Of a DNA stretch of 64,000 nt, positions 8,640-16,485 are shown piece by piece. The first letter of the stretch is position 1, and each line of letters begins with the position of its first letter. The position numbers and the translations under genes were made by a program. The stretch is taken from positions 1 through 64,000 of the forward strand of contig CAZTRD010000003.1 in the NCBI GenBank assembly GCA_964616145.1, given 5' to 3'. The DNA is from JAQTNP01 sp964616145 (lineage in GTDB: Bacteria; Patescibacteriota; Minisyncoccia; Minisyncoccales; PEYH01). The notes beneath the pieces are model-generated. The model ran no database searches and was not told the DNA's origin. It saw only the letters and a program-made list of their open reading frames with translations.

Positions 8640-10025
8640 ATGGAAAATAATCATTCTACAGAAAAAATTATATCAGTCTCAGAATATATAGACCTCCTAA
8701 ACAATGTTTTAATAAATATCTCTGCTAAGATGATTGGTGAGGTCGGAGAGGTCGGCACGGATGCAAAAGGTCATGTATATTTTTCTATGCGGGATGAAAA
8801 GGATAAAAGCGTTATAAGATGCATCATGTGGGCTAGTAAATATACAATGTTTGGTATCAAACTAGAAGAGGGAATGAAGGTTATAATCCATGGTCATTCT
8901 GATATCTACAAACCGAAGGGTTCTCTTTCGTTTATTGCAGATACAATCGAATTAGCGGGGGAGGGCGAATTAAAACGAAAATACGAAGCATTAAAGAAAA
9001 AACTTTCAGAAGAAGGTTATTTTGACAAAGAGAGAAAAAAGACTATTCCTGCGTATGTAAAAAATATTGGAATAATTACTTCAAAGCAGGGCGCTGTTTT
9101 AGGTGATTTTTTAAGCAATGTAGGAAAACACGGATTCAATATTAAGTTAATAGATTCAAGAGTAGAAGGAGCAGAAGCTATACCTGATTTATTATCTTCA
9201 ATCAAAATATTCAAAAAAACTAACATTGAAGTTTTAATAATTATGCGAGGAGGCGGTTCTTTTGAAACATTGCAAGCCTTCAATAACGAACTCCTGGTAA
9301 AGGAAATAGTAAATTTTCCAGTACCAGTTATTGCAGCGATAGGCCATGATAGAGATGTGCCTTTAATATCTATGGCCGCTGATCTGGAATTATCAACACC
9401 CAGCATGGCTGTTCCAACATTAAATCGACCATGGGAACAAGCAGAATCATTATTAGAAAGAAAGACAACTAATATTTTTAATAGATATATGAATTTATTG
9501 GGCAATACAGAATATTCAATTGAACAATTTCTCAACAATATAATCACCAGTATAAATAATATATCGGAAAAATATAAAGAAATTCAGAATAAAATTTTTA
9601 TTTCCTTCCAAATCTTTAAAAATAATTTAAATAATTTTAAACTAAAATTAGATAATTACCTACAAAGATCAATCAAGGAATTCTCCTCTTTGTTGTCTTC
9701 TGTAGATCCAGTAAAAAATATGGCTTTTTGTCTTTCGGTATTTCCAAAAAATCTAGAAATGTTTAAATACAAAATAGATAACTCGTGCAAATCTTTAATT
9801 AATATATTTTCTGATATATTTTCCAATATTTCTCATAATTTATTAAATTTTGAAAGTATTATAAATAATAATAATCCTGAACGACAACTAAACTTAGGCT
9901 ATAGCATAGTAACCGTTAAAGGGAGAGTAATAAAAAGCATTAAAGATGTTAGCATAAATCAAGAAATAAATGTTAAAATAAAAGACGGCGATATTATTTC
10001 AACTATTAAAAATATTAATAAATAA
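8640..10025 (+). CDS. xseA: exodeoxyribonuclease VII large subunit
   Basis: Catalytic subunit of exonuclease VII, which degrades single-stranded DNA into oligonucleotides. N-terminal OB fold at about residues 10-105, then the conserved catalytic core with IGIITSKQGAVLGDF, IMRGGGSFETL and AIGHDRDVPL, followed by a long coiled-coil region (about 270-400) and the usual C-terminal LGYSIVT...GRVIKSIKDV strand segment. At 461 aa it is full length. It begins 17 nt after the methyltransferase and ends 4 nt before xseB; it may be read through from the defence operon, though ExoVII is normally housekeeping. Confidence 0.93.
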   Translation: MENNHSTEKIISVSEYIDLLNNVLINISAKMIGEVGEVGTDAKGHVYFSMRDEKDKSVIRCIMWASKYTMFGIKLEEGMKVIIHGHSDIYKPKGSLSFIADTIELAGEGELKRKYEALKKKLSEEGYFDKERKKTIPAYVKNIGIITSKQGAVLGDFLSNVGKHGFNIKLIDSRVEGAEAIPDLLSSIKIFKKTNIEVLIIMRGGGSFETLQAFNNELLVKEIVNFPVPVIAAIGHDRDVPLISMAADLELSTPSMAVPTLNRPWEQAESLLERKTTNIFNRYMNLLGNTEYSIEQFLNNIITSINNISEKYKEIQNKIFISFQIFKNNLNNFKLKLDNYLQRSIKEFSSLLSSVDPVKNMAFCLSVFPKNLEMFKYKIDNSCKSLINIFSDIFSNISHNLLNFESIINNNNPERQLNLGYSIVTVKGRVIKSIKDVSINQEINVKIKDGDIISTIKNINK

Positions 10026-10029
10026 AAAT

Positions 10030-10278
10030 ATGGCAGAAAAACCAAAAGAAGAAAACTTAAATGAAAATTTAAAAAGATTATCAGAAATAGCTGATTGGTT
10101 TGATGATATGGGAGAGATAGATGTAGAAGAAGGACTTAAAAAAGTTAAGGAAGCCTCTATCCTTATAAAATCAAGCAAACAGAGGCTAAAAGAAATAGAG
10201 AATGAATTTGAAGAAATAAAAAAAGATATAAACATCGAAGAAGACAAGGAACCAGAGGATAAAAATATGCCTTTCTAA
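10030..10278 (+). CDS. xseB: exodeoxyribonuclease VII small subunit
   Basis: 82-aa acidic, helical protein; the conserved core LKRLSEIADWFD...EIDVEEGLKKVKEASILI matches XseB, the small subunit that binds along the coiled-coil of XseA. The C-terminus is a charged tail (EEDKEPEDKNMPF). It starts 4 nt after xseA, the usual arrangement, and ends the transcription unit that begins at 4214 or at xseA. Confidence 0.9.
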   Translation: MAEKPKEENLNENLKRLSEIADWFDDMGEIDVEEGLKKVKEASILIKSSKQRLKEIENEFEEIKKDINIEEDKEPEDKNMPF

Positions 10279-10311
10279 CAAAACCACATTAAAGAAATGT
10301 ATTTGTAATAA

Positions 10312-10339
10312 TTACTTTTTCTAGGCATTTTAATATAAT
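10312..10339 (+). promoter_or_regulatory. sigma70 promoter of the riboswitch
   Basis: TTACTT (10312-10317), 16-nt spacer, TATAAT (10334-10339). The start of transcription would fall near 10346, about 20 nt before the S-box helix P1. Confidence 0.6.
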
Positions 10340-10363
10340 AAACATAGACAACTAAATACTTAA

Positions 10364-10473
10364 TTATCAAGAGAGACGGTGAGAGATTTGGCTCTGCGAT
10401 CCGCCCAGCAACCCTTAAAGTCGACTGCTTTAAGAAGGTGCTAAATCCAAACCCATAAGGGAAAGATAAAAGG
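10364..10473 (+). promoter_or_regulatory. SAM-I (S-box) riboswitch aptamer
   Basis: The S-box consensus can be read in order: TATCAAGAGAG at the P1/P2 start, a GAGAGATTTGGCTC P2a segment followed by CAGCAACCC, a P3 hairpin CTTAAAG/CTTTAAG, the hallmark AAGGTGCTAAATCC, then GGGAAAGATAA closing P4 and P1. In this class SAM binding stabilises P1 and switches downstream expression off. A TAATTA element in the P1 5' strand can alternatively pair with TAATTAA at about 10482-10488. A hairpin follows at 10494 directly before an ATG. The aptamer looks intact. Confidence 0.88.
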
Positions 10474-10493
10474 TCGATTTTTAATTAAAACAG

Positions 10494-10524
10494 AACCTCT
10501 TTCCCAAAAAGAGGTTTAAATTTT
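10494..10524 (+). terminator. expression-platform hairpin of the riboswitch
   Basis: AACCTCTTT (10494-10502) pairs with AAAGAGGTT (10508-10516) around a 5-base loop and is followed by TAAATTTT, then the ATG at 10525. The T-run is weak for a terminator, so the hairpin may instead block ribosome access to the start just behind it. Confidence 0.55.
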
Positions 10525-10950
10525 ATGAACTCAAAAGAATATAAGAATACAGTAAATAAAGATGTTAGATATACCTTTATTCCCAAATGCCTGAGATTAG
10601 AAGGATTATCGGAATATAATAACATGCCATTTAATGTTATGTTCCAAGAATTCATTACTGAAAATGACAATCTTCTTTCGGCAACTGCGATATACGAACC
10701 AAGCTTCTCAACATTCAAAACAGAGGGAAATATCTGTTCAATGATGTACAGAAACGCATATGGCAATGATTCATGGCTGAAAATCTCCTACGATAACAAT
10801 GAAAATATTTGGCATGGATCAAAAATAGTTGACGGCAAATGCATAGGAAAAGCATTTGGCGCTAATTGGAAAATGTTTTTTATCCATTTTACAACTTTAG
10901 GATTATCTAATGGAGAAAAATGCAAACTAGAAAAATTGTTAATAAATTAA
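10525..10950 (+). CDS. unrecognised 141-aa protein behind the SAM riboswitch
   Basis: I do not recognise this protein. It is soluble, without signal peptide or membrane helix, and mixed in charge; aromatic residues and short strand-like segments suggest a small beta-rich fold. The frame is intact, starts 8 nt after the expression-platform hairpin and ends 13 nt before a decayed metK fragment. By position it is now the only intact gene that the SAM switch can control. Either it was always first in a riboswitch-metK unit, or it was inserted between switch and metK. It has the AT-rich composition of the backbone. Confidence 0.65.
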   Translation: MNSKEYKNTVNKDVRYTFIPKCLRLEGLSEYNNMPFNVMFQEFITENDNLLSATAIYEPSFSTFKTEGNICSMMYRNAYGNDSWLKISYDNNENIWHGSKIVDGKCIGKAFGANWKMFFIHFTTLGLSNGEKCKLEKLLIN

Positions 10951-10963
10951 ACAAATAATTAAA

Positions 10964-11151
10964 ACAGCAGAATATGTAAAGCGGGGGAATCCGGATAGAA
11001 CATGCTAGATTATTGCTGATTTAATATTAGACGAATATCTGAAGCAAGATCTATATTCCAGAGAGCACTAGAGGTATTTGGCAGCCATGATTTGATTACT
11101 ATCGCAGGAGAAGTAACGGGCAGGGGATTTAAGAATTATGATCGGCTATGC
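10964..11151 (+). pseudogene. metK: decayed N-terminal fragment of S-adenosylmethionine synthetase
   Basis: Read in two frames, this stretch matches the N-terminus of MetK. Frame from 10964: TAEYVKRGNPDRTC, a stop (TAG at 11006), then IIADLILDEYLKQDLYSR. After a frame change near 11062 it continues ALEVFGSHDLITIAGEVTG and ends at a TAA at 11152. The family equivalents are [33 protein letters not shown] -ITIAGEVT. Two stops and a frameshift within about 60 codons, and loss of the rest of the gene, show that it is dead. The 303-nt stretch 10951-11254 holds nothing else I can support. Its place behind an S-box riboswitch fits a former switch-metK unit. Confidence 0.85.
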
Positions 11152-11254
11152 TAAAAAAATCCTGAATTACTACCAATGGAAACGGTTTTAACTAAAATCA
11201 TTTAACTTTACTTAGGCAGTTTTTGTGTTAGAATTAGAATAATATATAAAAAAT

Positions 11255-12511
11255 ATGAATAAAAAAATCTTACTGATTAGTTTAATCATTCTTCTGCTTG
11301 CCGGCTTTGCCACAGCTTCATTATTAATGTTTCCTTATCATCCAGACGAACCACCGCTAGCAGATGATACCGGATCAACGCAGAATGGTATTGAAGCAGT
11401 AGTAAATGCCAATAATCAATTTGCTTTTGATGTATATTCTGAATTAAGCAAATCAGAAACAGGCAATATCTTTTATTCCCCTTATAGCCTATCCGCTGCC
11501 CTGGCTATGACATATGAGGGAGCTAATGGAGAAACTGCCGCGGAGATAAAATCAGTTTTGCATTATCCTGAAATTGATATCTTAAGGCCTAACTTTGCAG
11601 CAATTTATAATGATATTAATAAGGAATCAAAGGATAATATATTAAAGACAGGCAATGCATTATGGGTCCAGCAGGATTATCAATTGCTTCCTGACTTTCT
11701 AACCCGGGTAGAAAGTTATTACGGAGGAAAAGCAACCAATCTTGATTTTGTTGAATCCTTAGAACCGTCTAGAAAAACTATTAATGCCTTTATTGCCGGA
11801 CAAACCAATAACAAGATTAAAGAACTAATTCCTCAGGGAATCCTTGATGCCATGACTCGGTTGGTTTTAACCAACGCTGTCTATTTTAAGGGAACTTGGG
11901 AATGGCAATTTGAACAATCCAAAACTTTTACTGACGATTTTAAGGTAAATGACAATACCGTAGTTCAGGCCGAAATGATGCGTATGAAGCCTGACAAAAC
12001 GACGTTTAATTATGCTAATACTGATAGCTGGCAGATTCTGGAATTGCCATATAAAGGAGATGAAATTTCAATGCTGATTCTTTTGCCGACCAGTAATCTT
12101 GATAGCGTTGAAACAAAGCTAACAGCAGAAAATCTTAATCAATTAAAATCTGAATTAAAAGAAACTAAATTAGATTCAATCATTCTGCCAAAATTTGAAT
12201 TCAATTCCAAGTATTTTATGCAAGAAGCATTAAGCGCTATGGGCATGCCTACTGCTTTTTCTCCATCGGCGGATTTTTCAGGGATGACAGGCAATAAAGA
12301 TTTGCTTATCGATTCTGTTATTCACGAAGCCTATATCAAAGTAAATGAAGAGGGAACCGAGGCGGCAGCTGCTACTGCTGTTACAATGAAATTAACAGCC
12401 ATTAGTCCGCAAAATGTTTTTAATGCCGATCATCCATTTATCTTTTTAATCCAGGATAAAGATAATGGCAATATCCTGTTTCTAGGCAGGGTAGTTGATC
12501 CCACTCAATAA
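11255..12511 (+). CDS. secreted serpin-family protease inhibitor
   Basis: 418-aa serpin with an N-terminal hydrophobic signal or anchor segment (about residues 5-27; no lipobox Cys). Family landmarks: NIFYSPYSLSAALAMTYEGA, LVLTNAVYFKGTWEWQF, ELPYKGDEISMLILLP, the hinge of the reactive loop VNEEGTEAAAATAVTM and the C-terminal FNADHPFIFLIQD...ILFLGRVVDP. The small-residue hinge (EGTEAAAATAVT) is that of inhibitory serpins, which trap serine or cysteine proteases by inserting the loop into a sheet. The exact P1 residue cannot be fixed; it lies in the MKLTA segment. It probably acts at the cell surface, against proteases of a host or neighbouring bacteria. Confidence 0.93.
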   Translation: MNKKILLISLIILLLAGFATASLLMFPYHPDEPPLADDTGSTQNGIEAVVNANNQFAFDVYSELSKSETGNIFYSPYSLSAALAMTYEGANGETAAEIKSVLHYPEIDILRPNFAAIYNDINKESKDNILKTGNALWVQQDYQLLPDFLTRVESYYGGKATNLDFVESLEPSRKTINAFIAGQTNNKIKELIPQGILDAMTRLVLTNAVYFKGTWEWQFEQSKTFTDDFKVNDNTVVQAEMMRMKPDKTTFNYANTDSWQILELPYKGDEISMLILLPTSNLDSVETKLTAENLNQLKSELKETKLDSIILPKFEFNSKYFMQEALSAMGMPTAFSPSADFSGMTGNKDLLIDSVIHEAYIKVNEEGTEAAAATAVTMKLTAISPQNVFNADHPFIFLIQDKDNGNILFLGRVVDPTQ

Positions 12512-12528
12512 TTTAACATAAAGATAAC

Positions 12529-13659
12529 ATGAATAACATCTCAGATAAAATTATAGAAATGAGCTTTCCCAAATTAATAGTAGTGGCTATAATTATTACT
12601 GTAATAATAGTGATAATTGCAAAGCTGGCCCAAAAAGCCAAGAGGGCCAAGGCAATAGCCAGCCTGAATGCTTCCTATGCAAAAACTCCGTATCTGGCAG
12701 AAACTGATTTAGTTAAAGAATTGGGTTATCAGACTAATGCCGGCGATGAATCGCTTTTCCCTTCCGCAAGCCAACCGGCCGAAGAAATTAGTCTCAAAAC
12801 TTATCAAGATCCAGAAGAAAAATTAGCTGATTACCGTACATTTGATTTTGATTATACTAATAAAGACAACCCGCTTCTTGAAAAAGAGCTTTTTTTGCAG
12901 TTAGAAAAAATACTCGCGCGTTATGGCCTAACCCGTGTTAAAAAGAATCCGCAGGCAGTCATTAGTATGAATTTTTTCATTGGTAAAAAAGAGCAATATA
13001 CTCCTCCAACCACAGTAATAAGCACAGAAACTCAGTATGTTTGGAATACTGGCTTTATTGGCTGGAATATGGGAGGATTTACTTCTGCCATACCGATTAC
13101 TAAATCAACCACCACTCCAGGATATACCACCATTAGCTATTACACCAATATCCGCATTAATATTTTAAATCATGCTAAATTATCATCAGGCAAGAAACCA
13201 GAAACTCCGCCATTAGTCTGGCTAGGCGAAGCTGACAGCGAAGGACCAAATTCTGATATTCGCTTCATTGCGCTTATAATGTTTGAAGCTCTGGCCAGCC
13301 ATTTATCTAATCAGCCATTGGCAGTTTCAAAATTTTTAGTGTGCCGTTTCCGTTATGGAGGATTAGGATTGGGATTTGACCCAAACGATTGGCGCATAAT
13401 CCGCTATATCGAACCATCTTCAATTGCAGACGATAATAATCTCAAACCCGGGGATATCCTGATTAAAATTAATGATAATAGTCCCAGCCGAGCTTTTACG
13501 GCTTCTAAAGATCAAAACCCGTATTTCCTGCATGTTCTATCTAATCCCGGCAAATCAGATGTAAAATTATTAATCAAGTCAGGGGCTACCGGTAAAAAAA
13601 TATCACTTTCTTTAAAGCCTCGTTTAGAAAATCGCTATGTGAGAGTTGACGATAAATAA
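12529..13659 (+). CDS. membrane-anchored DUF4136-like/PDZ protein
   Basis: 376 aa with one membrane helix near the N-terminus (about residues 14-33), so the bulk is probably extracytoplasmic. The middle (about 95-240; YRTFDFDY...NPLLEKELFLQLEKILARYGL...YTNIRINILNHAKL) resembles the DUF4136 lipoprotein fold. The C-terminal 100 residues form a PDZ domain with the carboxylate-binding loop GGLGLGFD and LKPGDILIKIND. No protease domain is present. It starts 17 nt after the serpin, so a joint envelope-protein control role is possible, but its substrate is unknown. Confidence 0.7.
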   Translation: MNNISDKIIEMSFPKLIVVAIIITVIIVIIAKLAQKAKRAKAIASLNASYAKTPYLAETDLVKELGYQTNAGDESLFPSASQPAEEISLKTYQDPEEKLADYRTFDFDYTNKDNPLLEKELFLQLEKILARYGLTRVKKNPQAVISMNFFIGKKEQYTPPTTVISTETQYVWNTGFIGWNMGGFTSAIPITKSTTTPGYTTISYYTNIRINILNHAKLSSGKKPETPPLVWLGEADSEGPNSDIRFIALIMFEALASHLSNQPLAVSKFLVCRFRYGGLGLGFDPNDWRIIRYIEPSSIADDNNLKPGDILIKINDNSPSRAFTASKDQNPYFLHVLSNPGKSDVKLLIKSGATGKKISLSLKPRLENRYVRVDDK

Positions 13660-13771
13660 AAGGCGTAAATAATAAAATTTATTATTTTCCCTATCTATCC
13701 TTTGATTGAAAATCCTAAGAGTTTTTGAAGGAGTAATATAAATTTCGTTAATGAATTAGTAAAATGATTTT

Positions 13772-13891
13772 ATGGAACCCCTAGCTTCAAAGATAAGGCC
13801 AAAAACATTAAAGGACTTTGTAGGCCAGGAGCATTTGGTTGGGGAAGGGAAACCATTAAATATTGCAATAAAACCGCTAAAGAATGTTTAG
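13772..13891 (+). pseudogene. truncated second copy of the rarA 5' end
   Basis: The first 102-103 bases (13772-13874) repeat the start of rarA at 16486 with five differences. All five are synonymous (CCC/CCA, CTA/TTA, GGG/GGA twice, CCA/CCT), so the 34 encoded residues are identical. After codon 34 the homology stops abruptly and the frame runs into TAG at 13889. This is a dead remnant. The synonymous-only divergence says that both copies were under selection as functional genes before one was cut, which fits recombination with a related strain better than a simple local duplication. Confidence 0.88.
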
Positions 13892-13932
13892 TAGAGAAAT
13901 GTATTTAATAATAATCTTTAACGTTTTAGACT

Positions 13933-13955
13933 AATCGCTTAAAAGCGATTTTTCT
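13933..13955 (+). terminator. intrinsic terminator
   Basis: AATCGCTT (13933-13940), 2-base spacer, AAGCGATT (13943-13950), then TTTCT. It separates the rarA remnant from the GC-rich cassette. The rest of 13660-14022 holds an AT-only palindrome near 13668-13688 and no gene that I can support. Confidence 0.75.
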
Positions 13956-14022
13956 ATTCATTGACTTATATATAAAAAATGGTAGTCTTGGATTAGATTC
14001 CAACGAGTAAGGAGGACTTGTG

Positions 14023-14535
14023 ATGGGAGAGAAGAAGGAGCACTTCGACGCTGTAACCTTGGCTTTCGTAGCCATCGCCATCGCCTGTGCCATCTTCGGC
14101 AGTCTGGCCGCAGGGCTTATCCCTGCCAGAGAAGCGGGATTCGCCCTACTATCGTGGGCTGCTACTGGTCACGTGATCACGCTGATCTGCGTCATCATCC
14201 AACACGAGACCAACGCAGCTGTCGTACTCTTCGTCTTCATGGGCTTCTGGATCTGCGCTGGACTGGGTCTCAGCTTCTTGTCATCGCATGGACTGCACAG
14301 GCTTCTGATGGTGATCGAGCCCACGCTGCTGGCTATCACCTTCCTGTGGCAGTTCTTGTACCGGAACAAGCGACAGCTGAGGTGCGTTCTCCTAGGCTTG
14401 GCCTGGGTAATCCTATGGCTCTTTGTCTCCAAGTTCATTCCCCAGTTAGGCGTGATGACGCCATACTGGGTGTGGGCTCTGGGCCTCTATCTGCTTCTAT
14501 TGGCATTCTGGCGAAGACTGCACCCGGCAGGATAG
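14023..14535 (+). CDS. orphan membrane protein of a GC-rich cassette
   Basis: About 170 aa with five to six hydrophobic segments (for example TLAFVAIAIACAIFGSLAAG, VITLICVII, VVLFVFMGFWICAGLG, LLLAFW), so an integral membrane protein; no known family recognised. AAGGAGG (14009-14015) supports the ATG at 14023; an overlapping GTG at 14020 is the alternative. Base composition is much richer in G and C than both neighbours and codons such as CTG, ATC, GTC and GCC dominate. It is a stand-alone unit between a terminator at 13955 and its own terminator at 14559. Confidence 0.65.
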   Translation: MGEKKEHFDAVTLAFVAIAIACAIFGSLAAGLIPAREAGFALLSWAATGHVITLICVIIQHETNAAVVLFVFMGFWICAGLGLSFLSSHGLHRLLMVIEPTLLAITFLWQFLYRNKRQLRCVLLGLAWVILWLFVSKFIPQLGVMTPYWVWALGLYLLLLAFWRRLHPAG

Positions 14536-14558
14536 AGGCACGATGATGCTCAACAATG

Positions 14559-14598
14559 CACGGCACTAACCTTCGGGTTGGTGCCGTGTTCTGATTTA
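14559..14598 (+). terminator. hairpin terminator with TTCG tetraloop
   Basis: 13-pair stem 14559-14571/14576-14588 with one G-U pair, capped by a TTCG tetraloop and followed by TTCTGATTT. The stem is unusually stable; the T-run is weak. Confidence 0.7.
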
Positions 14599-14648
14599 AT
14601 ATATAATAATTTTGAACTATCTGATTTAATGTTACAATACAATGAATC

Positions 14649-15425
14649 ATGAACCTAATTCAAACCCAAGCTAAAGAAATCTTCACCAAAACCAAACTAC
14701 TTGGTTGCGATTGGGTGATTAATCAATATGTAGGCTGCGATCATGCCTGCCTCTATTGTTATGCCAAATTCATTTCTCGCTGGAAACCTCTAGATTATGG
14801 AAAATGGGGGACATGGGTAGAAGCAAAGATAAACGGAGGGGAATTAGTAAAGAATAGATATGTGAAAGGATTGGCATATATGAGTTCAATTTCTGATCCA
14901 TACCAATCTATTGAAAAGGAATTGAAATTAACCAGAAAGATTCTGGAAAATCTTGATAAAAGAATCCATCTTATCATTCAAACCAAATCAGATTTGGTTT
15001 TAAGAGATATTGATCTATTTAAACAATTTCAAAACATTGAAATTGGTTTTACGATAAACAGCTTTAATGGAATTTCAAAAGAAATTTTTGAACCTTTTTC
15101 CGTTTCCAATGAAAAAAGAATAGAAGCTTTAAGGATTTTGAAGGAAAACGGATTAAAAACCTTTGTTTTTGTCAGCCCTATTATTCCTGGATTGATAGAC
15201 TTAAAGAAAGTAATTGATAATACCAAACAATTTACTGATTATTATTGGTTTGAATTCATTAACGTAAAAGCTGCGGGAAAGGAATTTATAGAAGCATTAA
15301 AAAAACATTTTCCTGAAAGCTATAATGTTTTAAATGATAAAAATGAATTCTTAAAATTCATTGCAGAATCAAAACAAATTATTTCTTCTCAAAACATTAA
15401 TGTTAGGGGAATAGAAATACATTGA
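14649..15425 (+). CDS. radical SAM protein, SplB-like
   Basis: 258-aa protein with the radical-SAM cysteine triad C30-x3-C34-x2-C37 (GCDHACLYCYA), which would hold a 4Fe-4S cluster that cleaves SAM reductively. The rest (YMSSISDPYQSIEKELKLTRKILE, IQTKSDLVLRDIDLF, FVSPIIPGLID) follows the COG1533 group related to spore photoproduct lyase; members in non-sporulating bacteria have no proven substrate. No extra iron-sulfur domain. It lies inside the segment bracketed by the two rarA 5' copies, with AT-rich backbone-like composition. Confidence 0.85.
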   Translation: MNLIQTQAKEIFTKTKLLGCDWVINQYVGCDHACLYCYAKFISRWKPLDYGKWGTWVEAKINGGELVKNRYVKGLAYMSSISDPYQSIEKELKLTRKILENLDKRIHLIIQTKSDLVLRDIDLFKQFQNIEIGFTINSFNGISKEIFEPFSVSNEKRIEALRILKENGLKTFVFVSPIIPGLIDLKKVIDNTKQFTDYYWFEFINVKAAGKEFIEALKKHFPESYNVLNDKNEFLKFIAESKQIISSQNINVRGIEIH

Positions 15426-15465
15426 TTTTACAGATATTATTAAGAGTGGTAATATAAAGCATAAT

Positions 15466-16482
15466 ATGAAATTCCCTAGAACAAAGAAAATAATATTCGT
15501 TAATAACAAAGGTGGAGTAGGAAAAACCACTTTGGCTTTTAATTGCGCGGTTTCTTTCGCAAAACAAGGATATAAGACAGTTCTAGTTGATTTAGATCCC
15601 CAATGTAATCTGACCAGGCTTGCTATGGGCGAGCACTTCTACGAAAAAACCCTATTCTCAGATTCAGAAAAAACCATATATGACGTCTTGCGTGGAGTAA
15701 TAGAGGGGGGATCCGATGTTAATATAGATGTTCAATTTTTACCAGTAAAAGCAAGCAGTAATCTTACATTACTCAAGGGAGATATTAGGCTTTCCTTATA
15801 TGAAAGCATATTAATGTCCGCCTATGGACAAGCAGCAGCCGGAGCTCCCATAGGATATTTTCAAACAAGCGCGATAGATCGTTTTTTAAGAGAAAAGGGG
15901 CTAAGCGAACAGATAGATATTTTTGTCATAGACACGTCTCCAAGCTTAGGAATACTTAATGAAATAATCCTATTAGGGGCCGACTATTTTGTAGTGCCAA
16001 TGATGCCAGACGCATTTAGCGTCCAAGGAATAGAGAATCTAGGAATAGTCTATGAACGCTGGAAGGCACTATGGCGCAATACCGCTAAGGCGCTTTCCGG
16101 AGATACTGAAACAAAATTCGTTCTTAACGGAGATCCGCTTTTTATAGGATATATTGTAAACTCTTACAATGTATATGGTCATCAGCCCATTGCTGATCAT
16201 AGAATCTGGATGGGAAAAATTCCAGAAAAAGTAAAAAAATACCTCTCAGAAAAGCACTGCCGCAACGGGTTAGTAGAACAGAGCTGGAAGCAACCACTTC
16301 AAATTATTCAAGATTACGGTCGCATTCCGGCAAAATGCCAAGAATTAGGCGTAGCTATTTTTGATCTTGATCCGCAGTTAATAGCAGAGCATCAGCAAGG
16401 TACGAAAGACAACATAGAGAAATCAAAAGAAGAATTTGATAATCTATCCAAAGCTATTATAGAAACACTTTCCGTCTATTAG
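15466..16482 (+). CDS. ParA-family ATPase without a visible ParB
   Basis: 338-aa P-loop ATPase of the ParA/MinD/Soj type: deviant Walker A KGGVGKTT at residues 15-22 with the signature lysine K15, switch I region LVDLDPQCNLTRL, and Walker B FVIDTSPSLG. A C-terminal extension of about 130 residues contains aromatic-rich stretches. ParA proteins segregate plasmids or chromosomes or position large assemblies. No ParB or centromere-like repeats adjoin it, so its partner is unknown. It ends 3 nt before rarA. Its location between the two rarA copies suggests that it came in with an inserted segment. Confidence 0.85.
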   Translation: MKFPRTKKIIFVNNKGGVGKTTLAFNCAVSFAKQGYKTVLVDLDPQCNLTRLAMGEHFYEKTLFSDSEKTIYDVLRGVIEGGSDVNIDVQFLPVKASSNLTLLKGDIRLSLYESILMSAYGQAAAGAPIGYFQTSAIDRFLREKGLSEQIDIFVIDTSPSLGILNEIILLGADYFVVPMMPDAFSVQGIENLGIVYERWKALWRNTAKALSGDTETKFVLNGDPLFIGYIVNSYNVYGHQPIADHRIWMGKIPEKVKKYLSEKHCRNGLVEQSWKQPLQIIQDYGRIPAKCQELGVAIFDLDPQLIAEHQQGTKDNIEKSKEEFDNLSKAIIETLSVY

Positions 16483-16485
16483 TAA

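Noticed and set aside
13660..13771. Possible gene or promoter before the rarA remnant
   Set aside because: Only an AT-rich palindrome and no coding frame or clear promoter could be supported.
14154..14546. 130-aa overlapping ORF in the GC-rich cassette
   Set aside because: It overlaps the membrane-protein frame, which has the ribosome-binding site and coherent helices; long shadow frames are expected in GC-rich DNA.
14559..14598. Integron attC site at a cassette end
   Set aside because: The hairpin has a TTCG loop and no GTTRRRY/RYYYAAC core; cassettes are scattered, not arrayed, and no integron integrase is present.
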